Positions 24,301 through 37,858 of a stretch of 64,000 nt of DNA are shown here, in pieces. Source of the stretch: Drosophila pseudoobscura (lineage: Eukaryota; Arthropoda; Insecta; Diptera; Drosophilidae); contig NC_046681.1 of assembly GCF_009870125.1 (NCBI RefSeq), forward strand, positions 28,232,001 to 28,296,000. Direction: 5' to 3'. A program made the position numbers and the translations under genes. Each line of letters starts with the position of its first letter. Within the stretch, counting starts at the first letter, position 1. The notes beneath the pieces were generated by a model. The model saw nothing but the letters and a program-made list of their open reading frames with translations. It was not told the DNA's origin and searched no databases.

Positions 24301-26509
24301 GTGCCAGTGGCAAACATATTATTGACATTTTATGGTTGGAAATTCATCGCAAAAAAACAATCAAAAAGGGTAAGAGGCCACGCACGACTGCCGTGGCATA
24401 GGATGGGCTTTGGAAGGGAGTCTGTTGTGGGGGGGTGGGGGAGGGGAGCCTGTTGGCGGGGCCCACAAGTCGATTAACTGTTTGATTGAGTTCTCCCATA
24501 TCCTCGCATCTGATGCGGTATTTGCGGTTGATGTGTTTAAAAGTCAATACGCGTGACACTCGCCAAGGGGGGGGAGGGAGGGGAAATCTTGATGGAAAAA
24601 TGCCTCGTAAAAATGTTATGCGGCAAGAAAGCGGGGGGCAGCCCCCCCTTTACGGATTCCTGCCATTGCAAACGCAATTAAAAAGCCTCAAAGCCTGTCA
24701 GTGGGCTCTCTGCCGGTCCGAGCGGCCTTCTGGCGGCTTTGTTATAAATATTAAACTTTGACACAATGTCGGCCGTGGCCTCCTTTCAACCCTTTGGCCG
24801 CGGGGCCGGCAGATTATTGCCTAGCCTTTCAAAATGTTTGCATAGTGGCTGTCATTGATAAATTAGCAATGCCATTCGCAGGAGCACGCCGGCCGGACGG
24901 ACAATATGTTCGTTTTGCGGGGAAGTCCTGCGACGATTCAGGGATTCCAATGAGCGGAGGGCAGTCCGGGGACAGACAGGAATGAAAATTGAAGGCAAAA
25001 ACTTCCGTCATGGAAGTGCTAGGAAAATTGAATAAATTAATGAGCATTTTGACGGGCAAAAGGGGGCGGCTCTGGCATTCCCAAAACCAGGGGCCATTTA
25101 TGGTTTGAGCCGCGCCAATGATTAATGGCTCAAAAGTGACGTCCGAGTGTCCTTTTGGCACTGGCAGGCGATAATAAAACATTCAGTATTCAGCATTCGA
25201 TAAGTGCCAGAGACGGAGCAATTAATTTCAATTTATTGAATAATTTGCGATGAATTTATTGAATCTGCGGGGGGTACAGTCCCCCCACCCCCCTGATTAG
25301 CTCGCACAGAAAGTAATCTTTTTGCCGCAGTGCTGCTAAAATTAATCAAGGCTAAGCTGCCATTCAGAATGTGGCCAGGCACAATGCGGGCTTCGCTGGC
25401 TTCGCAGCGTATTAATTAAGATGGGTTTATGATTAAGCGGAGAGTAGAAGCCCGTGCCCATGCCCATGCCCATGCCCATTCCAGTGGCACTTTGATAACT
25501 AATTTACAGACATTTATTAGTCGCTGTGCAGCTGGATAGATAAGCTGCGGCAGCGACTGGGAGACTGGGAGGCTGGAGCGTTGCTCATACGCCATGTGGT
25601 GCCTGCGGTGTGCCAATAATGCTGGTGTCTGTCTATGAGCGAGTGCTCCGCCTTTGTGTGTGTCAAAGCGCGCATTTAAAGCTTAAGGGCTTTAACGGGA
25701 ATCCCCGGACAGACGCCCCGGGCACCAGACTAACGACCCAAAGATCCAAGGAACACCTCTTTAAAGGCGAAAATAAGTTTCTGGCGGGGGAAAGTGTTGG
25801 CACTGGCTGCGTGAACTTTGCCCTTAACTAGCTTCGTTCTCGTTTTAATTAAAAACTACATTTCTAGACGCTTTTCTCTCACTCTTTCCCTCTCTCTTTC
25901 TTTCTCCTCCTTTTTTGTTTTCCACAGCAGATTCCTTGAGCGAAATGCTCTGATATATGCGTATAATTTCATTTTATGACTCCTTTCCTCACACACACAC
26001 ACACACACACAGGGGGTGGGGTGGGGGGCATAATGATTAAAAATTCAATTTAGTCGACGCTTAAAATGAAATTATTTATGGCAAGCCTTGGGTGGAGCAC
26101 TGGGAGGGGCCATTGGCTGTCCTGTTAGGCGATACAGATTTTTAATTACTCAAAAGCAACTAATGGACGAGGTAATCGAAGGTTGTACACACTTTACTGC
26201 ATTGCTGCAGAATAATTTATCATTTTGCAAGCTGTTGAATATTTTCTAATTAGCAAAAAAGGCCATGAAAGCGAATCCCCGAATCCTGGGGCACCAGGGA
26301 CACCCCCCTGCCCCGCCCCGCTCCCGTGCTCACTGGCCGTGCCTCTGTCTCTGTATCTTTCTCCACTTTGGCAGCATTGTTTGCATGCCTTTCTTACTGC
26401 CACGTAAACCCCATATACTCAAAGTCTTACGCTCTCTGGGGCCCTGCACTTCCACTCATTCATCAGTCATTCAAAGGCAGCGGCGCTGACAACCAAAACA
26501 CAATCAACG

Positions 26510-26540
<31 letters not shown>

Positions 26541-29500
26541 TCCCTGCCTCCAGGAGTGGCAACATGTTTTTGCAATTTACCGATTTGCGCTGTAACCGAC
26601 TCAGACAGGACTTTTTCTGCCCCGTTCCGCTCAGAAACTTTTGTGGAGAAAGAAACCCCCCACTCTATGCTCTTTCGAAGGGTCTAATGGAAAAGTCGAC
26701 TCCGACTTCAGAGCTATCGAAAAGGGTAGGGTATTCGAAAAGGGTATTCAAGTCTTCGTCCTCGGGCTCTGCTGCAGCTCGTCCTCGCTCGTTGTCCTCA
26801 TCAGAGCGCAATTCAAGCGGAATTCTACAAAATTTACTTTGACGCTCGTGCAATGCGCATACGGCGCGTGGGCCCCGTCCGGACGGAGCCCGTCGTCTTG
26901 AATTCTGTTTGTTCAGGCACTTGACGCACGAAAATACGGAAAACAGATGACACTTCTACGTCTCCCAAGCTCCCCCACGCTCCTCCCACGCTCCCTATTC
27001 TCATATTTGATTAGACATTCAGACATTTAGCGGCACTCGTCGAACGGTTTCGGCCCAGAACGAGGCCCAGCCTGTACAGTGGAGGCACGCCATCGACTGA
27101 CAAAAACACATTGTTTTGCCAAATAATCTCATTTCTATCTGCTTTGGACACTTGTCAAAAACGGAAACTATTGAAGCGCTTAAAATTACAAAATAAATGT
27201 ATAAAAAGCATGATTATTGTGCATTAAATTATGCATAAATTGAGTGATAGACAGGAAAGGCACAGGAAAGTCCACCCTTTGACCTTTTTGCAGCTGTCGC
27301 CCCGGGCCGCTCTCCTTTCCAGAGGATCGAGGGACTATGGTGGCTCTGGTCTTCATCTATGAGCTTCTAGTGGGTTACATCGATCGCTCGGACCTGCTTA
27401 ACATAGTAGGATTCGCTTCAGCACGTCTGCCAGGAGACGGAGGAGCCATGCCCCCTTTCCTACCCTGGCCCTACCAGCTGGGATGCTTTTGGCCTAAAAA
27501 AAAGGGGGATATGCGGCACTCGATCCCACGGTATTCCCTTCCAAAGACACCTACTGCATGCAGGCCGCATATGTCCATAGATTTGAGTCCGAAACCCCTC
27601 ATTAGATCTCCCTCTTCTCAAGGGGCCTCCTTCAAGGGGACCTGTGTGGCCTGTGGGAAGGCCTGTGCCGGTGCCCGTTCACACAAAGACCTGCCCCACC
27701 TTTAGAGATCTGTGCCCTGCCCTAGCCGCACACCCACTCTAACCTTTCTCCTCTCTAACTCTCTCTCTCGAGTGCTTGAGTGTATCCCAAATCGAGTCAT
27801 CACTGTCTTCCGTTAAGTGTTGATAAATATATGATTTGGCAGCGCTAATTATGAGCAATTCCCCAATTCGGAGAGCAAACAGCCACGACATTGTTCCCGA
27901 TTCCCCGTGCCTTTGCCAAGGACTTGAATCAATTATCCTCAAGGACACTTAATATTTCTTTGCCGTCAAATATTGGATTTCTTTATTTCGGCTTTCCCTT
28001 TGATGTGCCCCCGCACCCGCCCCCCGCTCTATCATTCGACGATGTCTGCGCCCACACGCACGAGTGAACGCCGCGCTCTGGTTTGGGCAGCATGATTTTG
28101 TCATTTCGTAATTGAAAGTTTAATATTTGTGGGCCAGGGCTGATAGAGCGGGAAATTGGCCGCCAATTGTGGCGTAAACAATTTAAATGGTAAACCAATT
28201 GGCATTACGGCGAGTGCTCCGCCGTGCTCCGCCGTGCTCAGCGACAGTCGCCGGTAATTGCCGCACCTTTGTGGCAGACACATGTGGCAGGGAGTCTTCC
28301 CGACAAATGGTGTGTCTTTCAAGTTAATGCCTCTAATGTACTGCCCGGAGAAAACCGAGAAAAAACGAGCAACAGTTTTGGCCAAGTCATGGGAGGGTTT
28401 CGCCCCCACACGCCCCCACACAGAGTGCATATGCGGCAGTGGGTTTTTTATAGATTAAGAGCCCGGCCATGATGGTCATAACAAGGCGGCCAGTAAACGG
28501 GGGCTCCTGGCCGTTGCCAGGGCACAAGTCTGGACTCCTTGCCTCCTGGACTCCTTGCCTCCCGGACTCCTGGTCTCATGGTCTCAGTGTTTAAATGTTT
28601 CGAATTGCCGACAAGGGATTTGGCATCATGGCATTCACGCCCAGATAAGCGCCTGTAGTGGGTCTTATCCTTAAGGATGCTCGCATTTCCAGGCCTGCTG
28701 TGTGTCCGTGTGTCCCTGGCTGCTGTGTGTGTGTGTGTGTGTGGGCCGAGATTTATTACAGGCCATTTTTCTTACGCAGGTCCCACAATTAAAGCTGCTT
28801 TTACCAGCCTCCTCCCCCCCGCGACTGGTTTTTCCTCCCTTTCACTCGAATAGTTAGTGAAATACTTTTCGAGGACTGGAGCCTGGGACTGGGACTGGGG
28901 CTGGGACTGGGGCTATGCAAATTATTTGCCTTTAATGTGGGCCGAGAAGTTGGCCAAACTTGCTCTCAATTTAGTCATTAAGCTTTAGGCCAAACTTTTG
29001 CTTTTTCGCCCCCCCTTTTTCCGTATTTGTGTTTCGGGCGGAGGGGAACAACAATTTTTTACTCCAAGTCTGCCTTTTGTGCGGCAGTCAACTCAAAATA
29101 TAATTAAGTCGAGCCCGGGATGACAAGGCAAACACATGGCCGAAAGGAAATGCCTCAAAGTGCAGGAAAGAATGCGCAAAGGAAAATACGAGAAGGAAAA
29201 GCACAAAGCAACGGGCGTCACATGAGTGCGGAGCAGGCGGGTCGACTGAGGGATACCGAGGGAGGCGGCAGGAGCCTGCCCCATCTGCCCCATCTGCCCC
29301 TTCTCGGGGCCCAAGAAGTGCGAAGAACAAACGCTGCCAAGGGCTGCCCGGCTGCAAAAGTTTTCAGTTTCAGTTTAGTGGAGTGCGCGCCATGAGAGAC
29401 ATAATTATGCGATTTAACACTTTAGTGCCGGCAAAGTGGAACGACCGAGAGAGAGAGCCGACAGCCCCTGGCATCGTCCTCATCATCCGCATCCTCGTCG

Positions 29501-32500
29501 GAACAAAGAGAGTGAGAGCCTGCCAACAAGAAAAGGAAATTTGTGCTAAAAGTGCACTTCCAGTCAAAGGAAGGCAAAGGATAACCACAACACAATTTAA
29601 TGAAGCTGCAGATGCAGGGAGGACGGAGGGATCTTCTAATTTGGGGAGGAGCACTGCCCGCCTCATTTAGCGGCGAATCAAATCGCCTCATTTCTAAGTG
29701 GATAAACACACAAATGATGGCAAATAGCCATGAATGCATCTAGCCGGACCCGGACCCGGACCCGTGCAAACGCTAAACGAATGAACGAAATTGAATGAAA
29801 ATTATGCTGCCACTCGACTGGCCTGGCCGGGCCTCGTCCTGCTCCCGGGCTGACCCCGGACCGGCCGTACCTTCTGCTAGATGAAATATAATTTTTGTAA
29901 AATAACTTGGCCCTTTTTTTCAGATCAGTGAGCGGCCAAAAGCAAATAGCCAGCGCCCAAGCTCCAGCTCCAGTCCCGGCCCCCAGTCCCGGCCCCCAGC
30001 CCGGACCAAGAATATTTTTTGCTAAACAAAATTGAATTGTGTTCTGACTGGCGCTCGGCCCCAGGGCCCCCGTTTTGTTTATTCTGCTTTTTATTTTTTT
30101 GGCAGCCAAATGTCGGTGGCATTTCAAAGGGAATTCTTCAAGAGACGCCGCCACCTTTAAAGGCAGCAGAATAATTATTGATTCGGTTTAAAGTCGGCTT
30201 CCTGGAAGCAGAAAAACTACAAATTCAATTTTAAATATTTCTGCAAACAATACAATAAAATTGTAATTCGATATAAGCAAAGTTTTATGCCAGCCACAGA
30301 GGGGGGTGTGGGGTCCAGGGAGAACCACCGCAGGGCCTCGTAAAAATGAACATTTGAAGAGCCGAAAGACGTCGGAATGTGCCCGAATAAAACTGCCACC
30401 AATTGATTGAGATGTAATCAAACGGGCGACCCGCAAGAGTCCCCCGAAAAGTTCTGCCCAACGGCGACAAATGTGTAAAGGCATAAAAATCATGGGCCCC
30501 CAAGGCCTGGCGGGCTTCCTTCCGCAAAAATCAAATTACGCATACGCAGTGCAGACCCAAAGGAGGCAGGGCCGGCGGGGGGGCAGCATATGGGCCAACT
30601 TACTAATGCCAGCGGAGGTTAAATGTGCTTATGTGAGGCACACACATCAACGCAGACATAAATTACAGGGTCATATACGCGCAGGACTAGCGGCAGGGGC
30701 ACCCTGTACTTCTAGCCTTCATATTTTATTGGCCGCAAGTCGGTGAGTCGCTAAGTTTGTGCTCTAAACAATTTATTAATCAAACGCAAGTCTGTGCTCA
30801 AAAAAGAGTCACCGAAAGCGAAACCGAAACCGAACAAGTCCTGCCATCACCGGCCTGTGTATATGTATAATTTATGTGCCATGGATGTGTGACAAATTGT
30901 TTGCCCGAGGCCAAGCCTTGCCTCTTGTTGTTTGCCACAAGCCAGGGACAGGGCTCAGCATCTCGTCGTCCCCCCCGCTGCAAAAGTGTTACAAATTTAT
31001 GACATTTTCTTTTAGCATTCGTCGACCCTTTAAAGCATCGCCAGGCAATGGCCAAAAGCCGAGGAGCAGCTTCAAAAAAGGTCAACAGAATGCTCGAGGT
31101 TAGACGCTGCTGTTGGCCAACAGCAAAAGGAAGTAGTAAAAATGTTTTCTTCTTTCTTGTTCTTTACTTTTACGGTTTTGGGTTGGACATTCACAAAAAA
31201 CACACAAAAAAACAGACACACAAAAACTGTACTCGTAATGGGTAGAAGCTGCAAAGCAACAAAACCAAGGCACTAATGTCGCTCATCTTTTATTAATATT
31301 TCTTTGAGATTTTTATGCTGCCGTCTCCTTGCCGCAGGGCGCGTATAATCCATGGGATGAGCTTTAGTTTTCGGCCCTGGCCGACAGTTGAATGACCTTT
31401 TAGAGGTTCTGTAGAGCTAATCCCTTGCCAGTCCTCAAAAATAATCATTCACGTATTCTAGCAATCTAAATATTCAACTAATCCTTTGATATAACATTTT
31501 TCTGTTAATAAATTCCCATAAATTCCAGGAACTCTCTGAAAATCAATAGGCCCTGCATTGGCTCTCCTCCTTTGCCCCACATAAAGCATTCGCTGGGCAT
31601 CAGAATATGAACCCTCGGGCACTTGATTTGTTACATAAGGCCTCGTGTTGCTTACTTTCACTGTCATACTTTCTTTTGTGCTGAAATTTCCTCACAAGAC
31701 CCTGCAACCCCCCGAGTCATGTCTGCCACGTCCTACTTCCTTCCCGCAGCTTCCGCCCGGCAAAAGTGATTTAGCGGAAATTGTTTTTTAATGTGGCAGA
31801 CATTCTTAAACTATTTAACCTGGAGAGTGGCCCAGTCACGCTCAGCCGGCAAAAAGGCAGCAGGAATGTCAACCATTTATCAATGGATAATCAATAGACC
31901 TTGGGACCTTTTTCCCCCCTCTTCCCCCTTTGCGTGTGTGTTGGGGAGGCTATTTTATAGTTTTGGGGGGGCACAAAGCTGGGGGCATAGCCAAAACAAC
32001 TGCGTGGCATGCGATAAAGTCGCTCAGGTGGGGCATCCCTTCGCCCGGGCCAATAGAGAGCCCCAAAGAGTACATCCACACACGGCCGGCATTAAACTAA
32101 ACTAAACATCCGCTGCAGAATTTTGACATTGCGGATTACAATAAAAGCGTTTTTATTCGTTTGCATGACTTTGCACGGCACACAGATCCAGCCGTAGTCG
32201 GCAGATAGGACAGGACGGGGACGAGGGGGAGTGTGTGTGCTCCCTGGCCTTCATTAGTCGCTCGCTGGCACGCTGTCGTCACATGTCAACCTGCAGTTTA
32301 GCCTCTATATTGATTATCCCATTTAGCAGCCTGGCAGTGGCTCTGCGAGACTCTATTTGCACACCTGCAGGCGGGTATTTGGATTTGGCTGGGCTCTATG
32401 CCAGGGAGAGCAGAAAAGCAGTCAGGACTTTCTAGCCAGAGCAGCTGTTCGCAGCAGAGCGCGGCCTGAGTAGCACTTAAGTATTCTATTTTATTCCCAG

Positions 32501-32621
32501 GAAATCACGCATTAAATTAATTTTAAGTAACACTCATTACCGATATCATTCAGTCGGCAAAGTCGGGGAGTAAATCACTCTCCATTCTGCAGTCAAAAGT
32601 CTCTTGTGTGGTGGAATATAG

Positions 32622-32751
32622 GCCGTATTGGCTGATATAGGTTATAGGTCCTCTATCAGTCAGTACGGCAGTCCCATTGTAACCCAAATATCAGCCAATA
32701 CGGCTTCCCAAGAGTCCATGAGTGTACGGCCACTATAGAAGAAGTCCGAAT
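32622..32751 (+). repeat. Dispersed repeat, copy B, with a perfect 17-base palindrome
   Basis: Second copy of the repeat seen at 18257, in opposite orientation. Its left part contains a perfect inverted repeat: GCCGTATTGGCTGATAT at 32622-32638 and its exact reverse complement at 32688-32704, spaced by 49 bases. This suggests a hairpin-forming MITE-like element. The palindrome partner is diverged in copy A. Confidence 0.75.
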
Positions 32752-34373
32752 CTACAGCAACATTAAAAAAATACAGAATATACGGGGAAAGAAAAACATA
32801 TAAAAACATCTAAACAACACTTATTTCTTCTGTTTTAAATCTGGAATTTAAGGGTCGAAGTGGGGTGCTAAACAGCGGCCAATAATTCAGAAATAAAACC
32901 AAAAATATCAGATAAATAAATAGAAAAAAGAACTGACTTTTAAGACCAATGTTTTCCTCAGTGTCTAAGCGAAAAAAAACCCACAGTTTTATTCTAAAAA
33001 CTCTCAAAATTGGAAGAATTTTGTATGTAATAATTTGTATTAAAATTAAGACCTTAAAAGAAAGGCCTAGATATTTGTGAGTTGGGTAAGAAAATTATAA
33101 AAGTATATAAATTATACCCCATAAAAAGAAGGCTTATAGATGAACCAACAATGAGGTCAATTGAGGCACAATTTTGTATGCCATTATTACCCATAGAACC
33201 ACGGAAAGGATGGCAATGAGAGAGCAAACATCGGTGTTATTCTGGGACTACATTTGATAAGCCTTTCTCCACCTTTATAGCCTTTGTTGCAGATCTCCGC
33301 TCACACCCGAGCCCGAGACATAAATTGTCTAATTTATGTAATTTTTTCGCTTGAGATCTAGAGATCGGGCTTTGTTTTGGGAGTTCATGTTCGAGCACCG
33401 ACATAAAAGAGTATCAAATCCTTCGGCTGACGAAACAAGGACACTGCCTTGCTTTTTTTAGTACAGCCTTGAATTATCCGCTTAGGGGGACCAAATTTAT
33501 TCAATCGCCGAACGAGTAAACCGAATTGCATACAATTTAAGAGCAGTTTCCGAGAATATTGCCAAAGCTGTGTTTTGTGTCCGTTTGCAGGGGGTTCTTG
33601 GGGGGGATTTGCAGCTCGGGCCGAGCGGCAGAGGCAATTTAATTTTAAATTTAATTTGCCTGAGTGAAGATTATTAATTTGTGCACATGGCAGGCTGCTG
33701 TAAAGTCTTGTGCATTCTGCAGAGTCATAAACTTGGGCAAATAACTCGGTAATCATCGTGGAGAGCGGAGCAGCACTTTCCAGGGCATTATAATTACGTA
33801 AAGATGGGGCCCGACTCTCCCGGAGAGCGGCGTGTGCTCTTTGCACGGAAATAAAAATATAATAAAAAAAACCAGAGGCGCAGACAGCATACCTTTTTCC
33901 TTTTCCCGGCCTGTTTATGACAGCTCTCACTCGTCGGTACACACTCACCGCTCACCGCTCACCGCTCACCGCTCAGCAAACATTACGTATACGTAACCGC
34001 AGTGGTGGCCCGGAACACTGGCAAGTTTTACGATTTTCAAATGATGTACGTACAAATTCATAGAATTTTATATTTAACAGCGCCCAAAAGCGAGCACCGC
34101 CCGCTTTACGGCGCTGCGTAGTGTGTGTTTGTAGTTGTTTAGTGTGGGTTTATAGTGCTGTGCCGCACTGTACTGGGTACTGGGTACTGGGTGTGTGTGT
34201 GCTCTGTGTGGGAGAGTGTAATTTTTCATTATTTGCCCCGCAGTTTCGCATTAATCAAACATTTCGGAGTCGAGCTGGAAAACTTTGCAGACAAACACAG
34301 ATGGAGAATTGCTGCCGCCGGGATATTGCCAATTAAAAACTGTTTCACAGCAGAAGTCATTGGCATTTATTAG

Positions 34374-34438
34374 AGGAATATCTGGGGAATATCTGAGGAA
34401 TATCTGGGGAATATCTGGGGAATATCTGAGGAATATTG
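34374..34438. repeat. 12-base tandem repeat GGAATATCTGRG
   Basis: About five and a half copies of a twelve-base unit GGAATATCTGRG. No gene overlaps it. Confidence 0.85.
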
Positions 34439-35045
34439 GAGGCACGACAAGCTCATTATAAGCGATGGCCCCACGAGGAAACTTTTTTAATTTAGTTGGC
34501 CCAAGAAAATAATACCCCAAAAAGAAAGGAAAACCCATCATCATCATTGACATGGGGTTCATCAGGTTTTTGCCCAGCTGGAGCCGTGTGGGGAAAACTT
34601 TTTCCAGCCCACTTTTCCGCCCCGTCACTCGCCCACTAAATGGAAATTTTTCTGTTGTTTTTTTGTTTATTTCCGAAAAGTAATCTCGTGATTTGCCTTT
34701 TAGCAGCCTCCGAATTAATCAGGCATAAAATGTGGAGAGAAATGGATTTTAGATTTTAGAGAAATGAATGCCAGAGCAGCCGGCATTTATGGAATTTTAT
34801 GTTCCATTTTACGGGGGGCCATCAAAAAGTGTGTTCCATTTCATAAATTGGACGGCCAGTGGGGGCGTGAGCAGTGGGGGGGCGGCACTAATTGCCACTT
34901 TGGATTGAGTAAACAAGAAATTCCATTTGATGGCTAATTAAAAGAATTCCCAAGAGCGACAGTGCGTCAAATATCTGCCAGATTTGGACATTCATCGCTA
35001 GGCAGGACTTGTATACTTCCTTTCGAATTCCTTTCCAAGACTCAC

Positions 35046-35066
35046 CTTTCCTCTGGTTACTCGCTC
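35046..35066 (-). other. Candidate 21-base micro-exon
   Basis: On the minus strand a pyrimidine-rich acceptor (TTTCGTTTCAG) is followed by 21 bases and a consensus donor (GTGAGT). It is open in two of three frames. It lies between the LRR gene and the exon-like segment at 42637, on the same strand, so it may be a 5' exon of that gene. The prediction rests on splice signals alone. Confidence 0.4.
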
Positions 35067-37804
35067 CTGAAACGAAACAGAAAGTATTTCCTTTGTTAAT
35101 TAATGTTGGAATTATTTCAATTAGTCAGAGAGCCCTCCACTACGTCCACTTCGACAACCAGTATTCACATTAATTCACATATGTACGAGTGGGTATTCAC
35201 ATTAGTTTGTGGCCAGAGCACAGCACTTGCCGCAGCTCGAGTGCCGTTTGAGAGGATCTCGGGAATTAATATGCAAAGGCAAAGGCCACGCGCGCCCCGG
35301 GAGGGGCCTCGCCTTGACTGCACCTCCGATTCAATGACAAATGTTAACCTTTTCAGGCACTCACTGGCTTTCGCTTTCTCTCAGCATAAATATAACCTTT
35401 TGTAAGCATTGCCAGCAGGCAATTGACATTGGGCAGGAGAATGTGAAAGAAAAGTGTGTTCCAGGGAGTGCACATGTTTGCTCAAGTGGGGGGGTTTCAG
35501 TGAAGAGACGCTTAAACTGTGGCTTAAACCATAATCAAAGCTGCCTGATAGATCGAGGATAAACCCAGACCCACCAGCGACTGGGAGTCTGTAAATAAAT
35601 GCATTTCGCCAGCCATTCATCATGGACAATGGCAGAATTAGCCCAGCCACCGACTGGCAGCCCCAGACCGACTGTCTGTCTGGGGGCGTGGCACTAAAAC
35701 CGAAACTAAAACACCGTCCAAACGACAAGAGCCGGGAGCGCGACATTGACGCGTCGAGAGGGAGACCCGGGGGGTGCTGGAGGAGAGATTTATGGGGACG
35801 GGCGAGGTCAGAGGGCGTCTGACAAAATGCAATTGGGTTTTAATGCAACTGCAAAGAGCAGCGCAATATTCCATTAAAATTGTATTAAGCAGCAAATGCC
35901 GGCGTTACACAAACTCTCATTAAAAGGGGGGCAGGGACGGGGAGGGGGACCGGGAGGGGCTTTAGTGTAATTTTTATGGGGCTTTGGCAGCGTCTGGGGA
36001 ATTCAATTATGCCGCAACAAGCAGCCGGAATTCCGGGGCCCCAGAAGCTTCTGAGAATCAAGCGAAGGAGAGCCCAAGCCGAGCCGAGCCGAGAGTTAAT
36101 CAGTTTGACTAACTTTATTTGTGGAGCGCACAGAGGAAACTTTTGTGGGGCCCAGAGAGCGGGTTGGCAGGCAATTACACGCACTGCAATCCTTTGGCGA
36201 AGTTGCTGCAGATCCACGTGCCACGCGTGTGTACATCCACTCGAAGAGCAGCTCGTGTTGCGCCTAAAAGTTCTCTAGATAAATGTTGCACTTGCAGAGC
36301 CGCAGGCGGAGATTTATGGCCAGCCAAGGGCCTGCCTCCCCCTGGGGGCAAGGCCGGAGAACACATTAACCTATTTTTCGATTCGGATTTATGGCCTGTT
36401 GCACACGTTTCGACATTAATTAGAGTGCAGCCCGGGCCGAAATAGACACCTGCTAAATATTTAATGTGCTCGCCTCCGATTCCAGTGGGGATTTAAATAT
36501 TCCGAACAGTCGCTTTTAATCCGTCTATCGCTCTGCAAATTCCCCATCAATATTGCAGAAAGGCCTGCAGTTTTGATGAGCTGCTGTGGCCTTTGGCCAG
36601 CGATTGCTGGGCTGACCTCCCGCCCGTCACTCAACCTTCTGCTTGACCCCAACGCCACAGCGCATAAATCAGAGCTCGCGGAAAAAGTCTTGGCAATTAC
36701 AAAACAATTAAATTGTCTCTTTAACAAGGGCAGAGGAGCCAAGCAGAGCAGAGCCAAGCCAAGCAAAGCCAGTCAATGTCCAAATCAAGGGAGGAGGAAG
36801 AGGAGGAGCCCAGCAACAAAAGCCATCCCCGGCCATCTATTGGCCCTCAGATCCGTGCCCTGGCAACATCCTGCGACTTGTGCGCTGCTCCTCCTCCTCC
36901 GGCTTGCTGCTGCCCAGTCAACACGTTTCCGCTCTAATGTTCTCGGCCCCGAAGGAGGAAATGGAAAAAGTGCACAACTCGAACATAATACAAACTTCAT
37001 TGGACACCAGGGCCACTTCCGCCAAGGCCAAATCGAAGCGGCAGCCGGCAACCGGCAACGTCTGTTTCCATTATTTATTTGCAGCAAATTAAGCCCCCCC
37101 CCCCCCGTCCAGAGGGGAGAGCGCAAAAAACAATACTACCCCCGGGGGGAAAGGCGGGCGATGGGCAAGTCAAGTGTCAGCATAAATGAAATTTCCCACC
37201 GCAAACTTCCGGCCAAAGAAAAGTGCCAGTGCTGGCCCACTTTGCAGGCTGCTGGTCTCTGGTTAACAATGCATGTGCCTGGCCCGAACTTTTGACGGTC
37301 CCGCCGACACACTTCGCTGGCGCCATTAACCTGCAACGAAATGCGGATGCGAATGAGGGGGCACGAGTAAGTATCTGCGGAACACGGACACCCCTATGGG
37401 AATCGCTTCCACTGCACATCTGTGCACCCTTGTACAGCTCACGATTCAATTGCAACGTCATTTCCGGTTTCGACTGACACCCTCAGAGGGCCATTGAAGC
37501 AGATAGCACAGAGAGGGTGAGGGACTGGGGATGCTTCCTTTTGCTGGATTTAGTTGAAGGAAGTCAAACTTTAGACCTTTAAAAATCACAGGAGCTTACT
37601 CCAAAGGGAAGCAACCCTATCTGTAACCCTATCACCTCCATTTTACTAAAACTTTGAACCCCATTTCATTGACAGAAACATCACATTTCGTATTTGCTTC
37701 AAATAAATTCAAGAGTTGAAATTGAAGACCCAAAAAAATCACACAATTCGAGTGTTGAAAGATTTCTTGCAGTTCCCTTCAGCACAAAAGTCTAATCAGA
37801 CGAG

Positions 37805-37856
37805 GTGAGTACCCATTAGATCTCCCCTAACAATCTATAGTGTAGCCCCCCTGTAG
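37805..37856 (+). other. 52-base 5' UTR intron of the small membrane-protein gene
   Basis: Donor GAG/GTGAGT at 37804/37805, a branch-like CTAAC near 37828, and acceptor CTGTAG ending at 37856, two bases before the ATG at 37859. Size and signals are typical of Drosophila short introns and mark the 37859 ORF as a real transcribed gene. Confidence 0.65.
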
Positions 37857-37858
37857 TT

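Larger units (their letters stand above)
17111..37740. other. Gene-poor region, probably 5' intron of the LRR gene plus spacer
   Basis: About 20 kb without a supported protein gene. It holds the inverted repeat at 17607, one copy of the dispersed repeat at 18257 and another at 32622, GA/CT and CA microsatellites (19110, 20590, 25990, 26510), a GGGGT array at 18968-19000, a GACG array at 24170-24190, and a CTCACCG array at 33945-33980. A 69-codon minus-strand frame at 31458-31667 reads somewhat like protein but has no support. A minus-strand exon-like 21-mer at 35046 is listed separately. Confidence 0.5.

Noticed and set aside
33945..33980. CTCACCG array resembling repeated splice donors on the minus strand
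   Set aside because: A simple tandem repeat, not a set of exons; it is also too short and irregular to be a CRISPR array.
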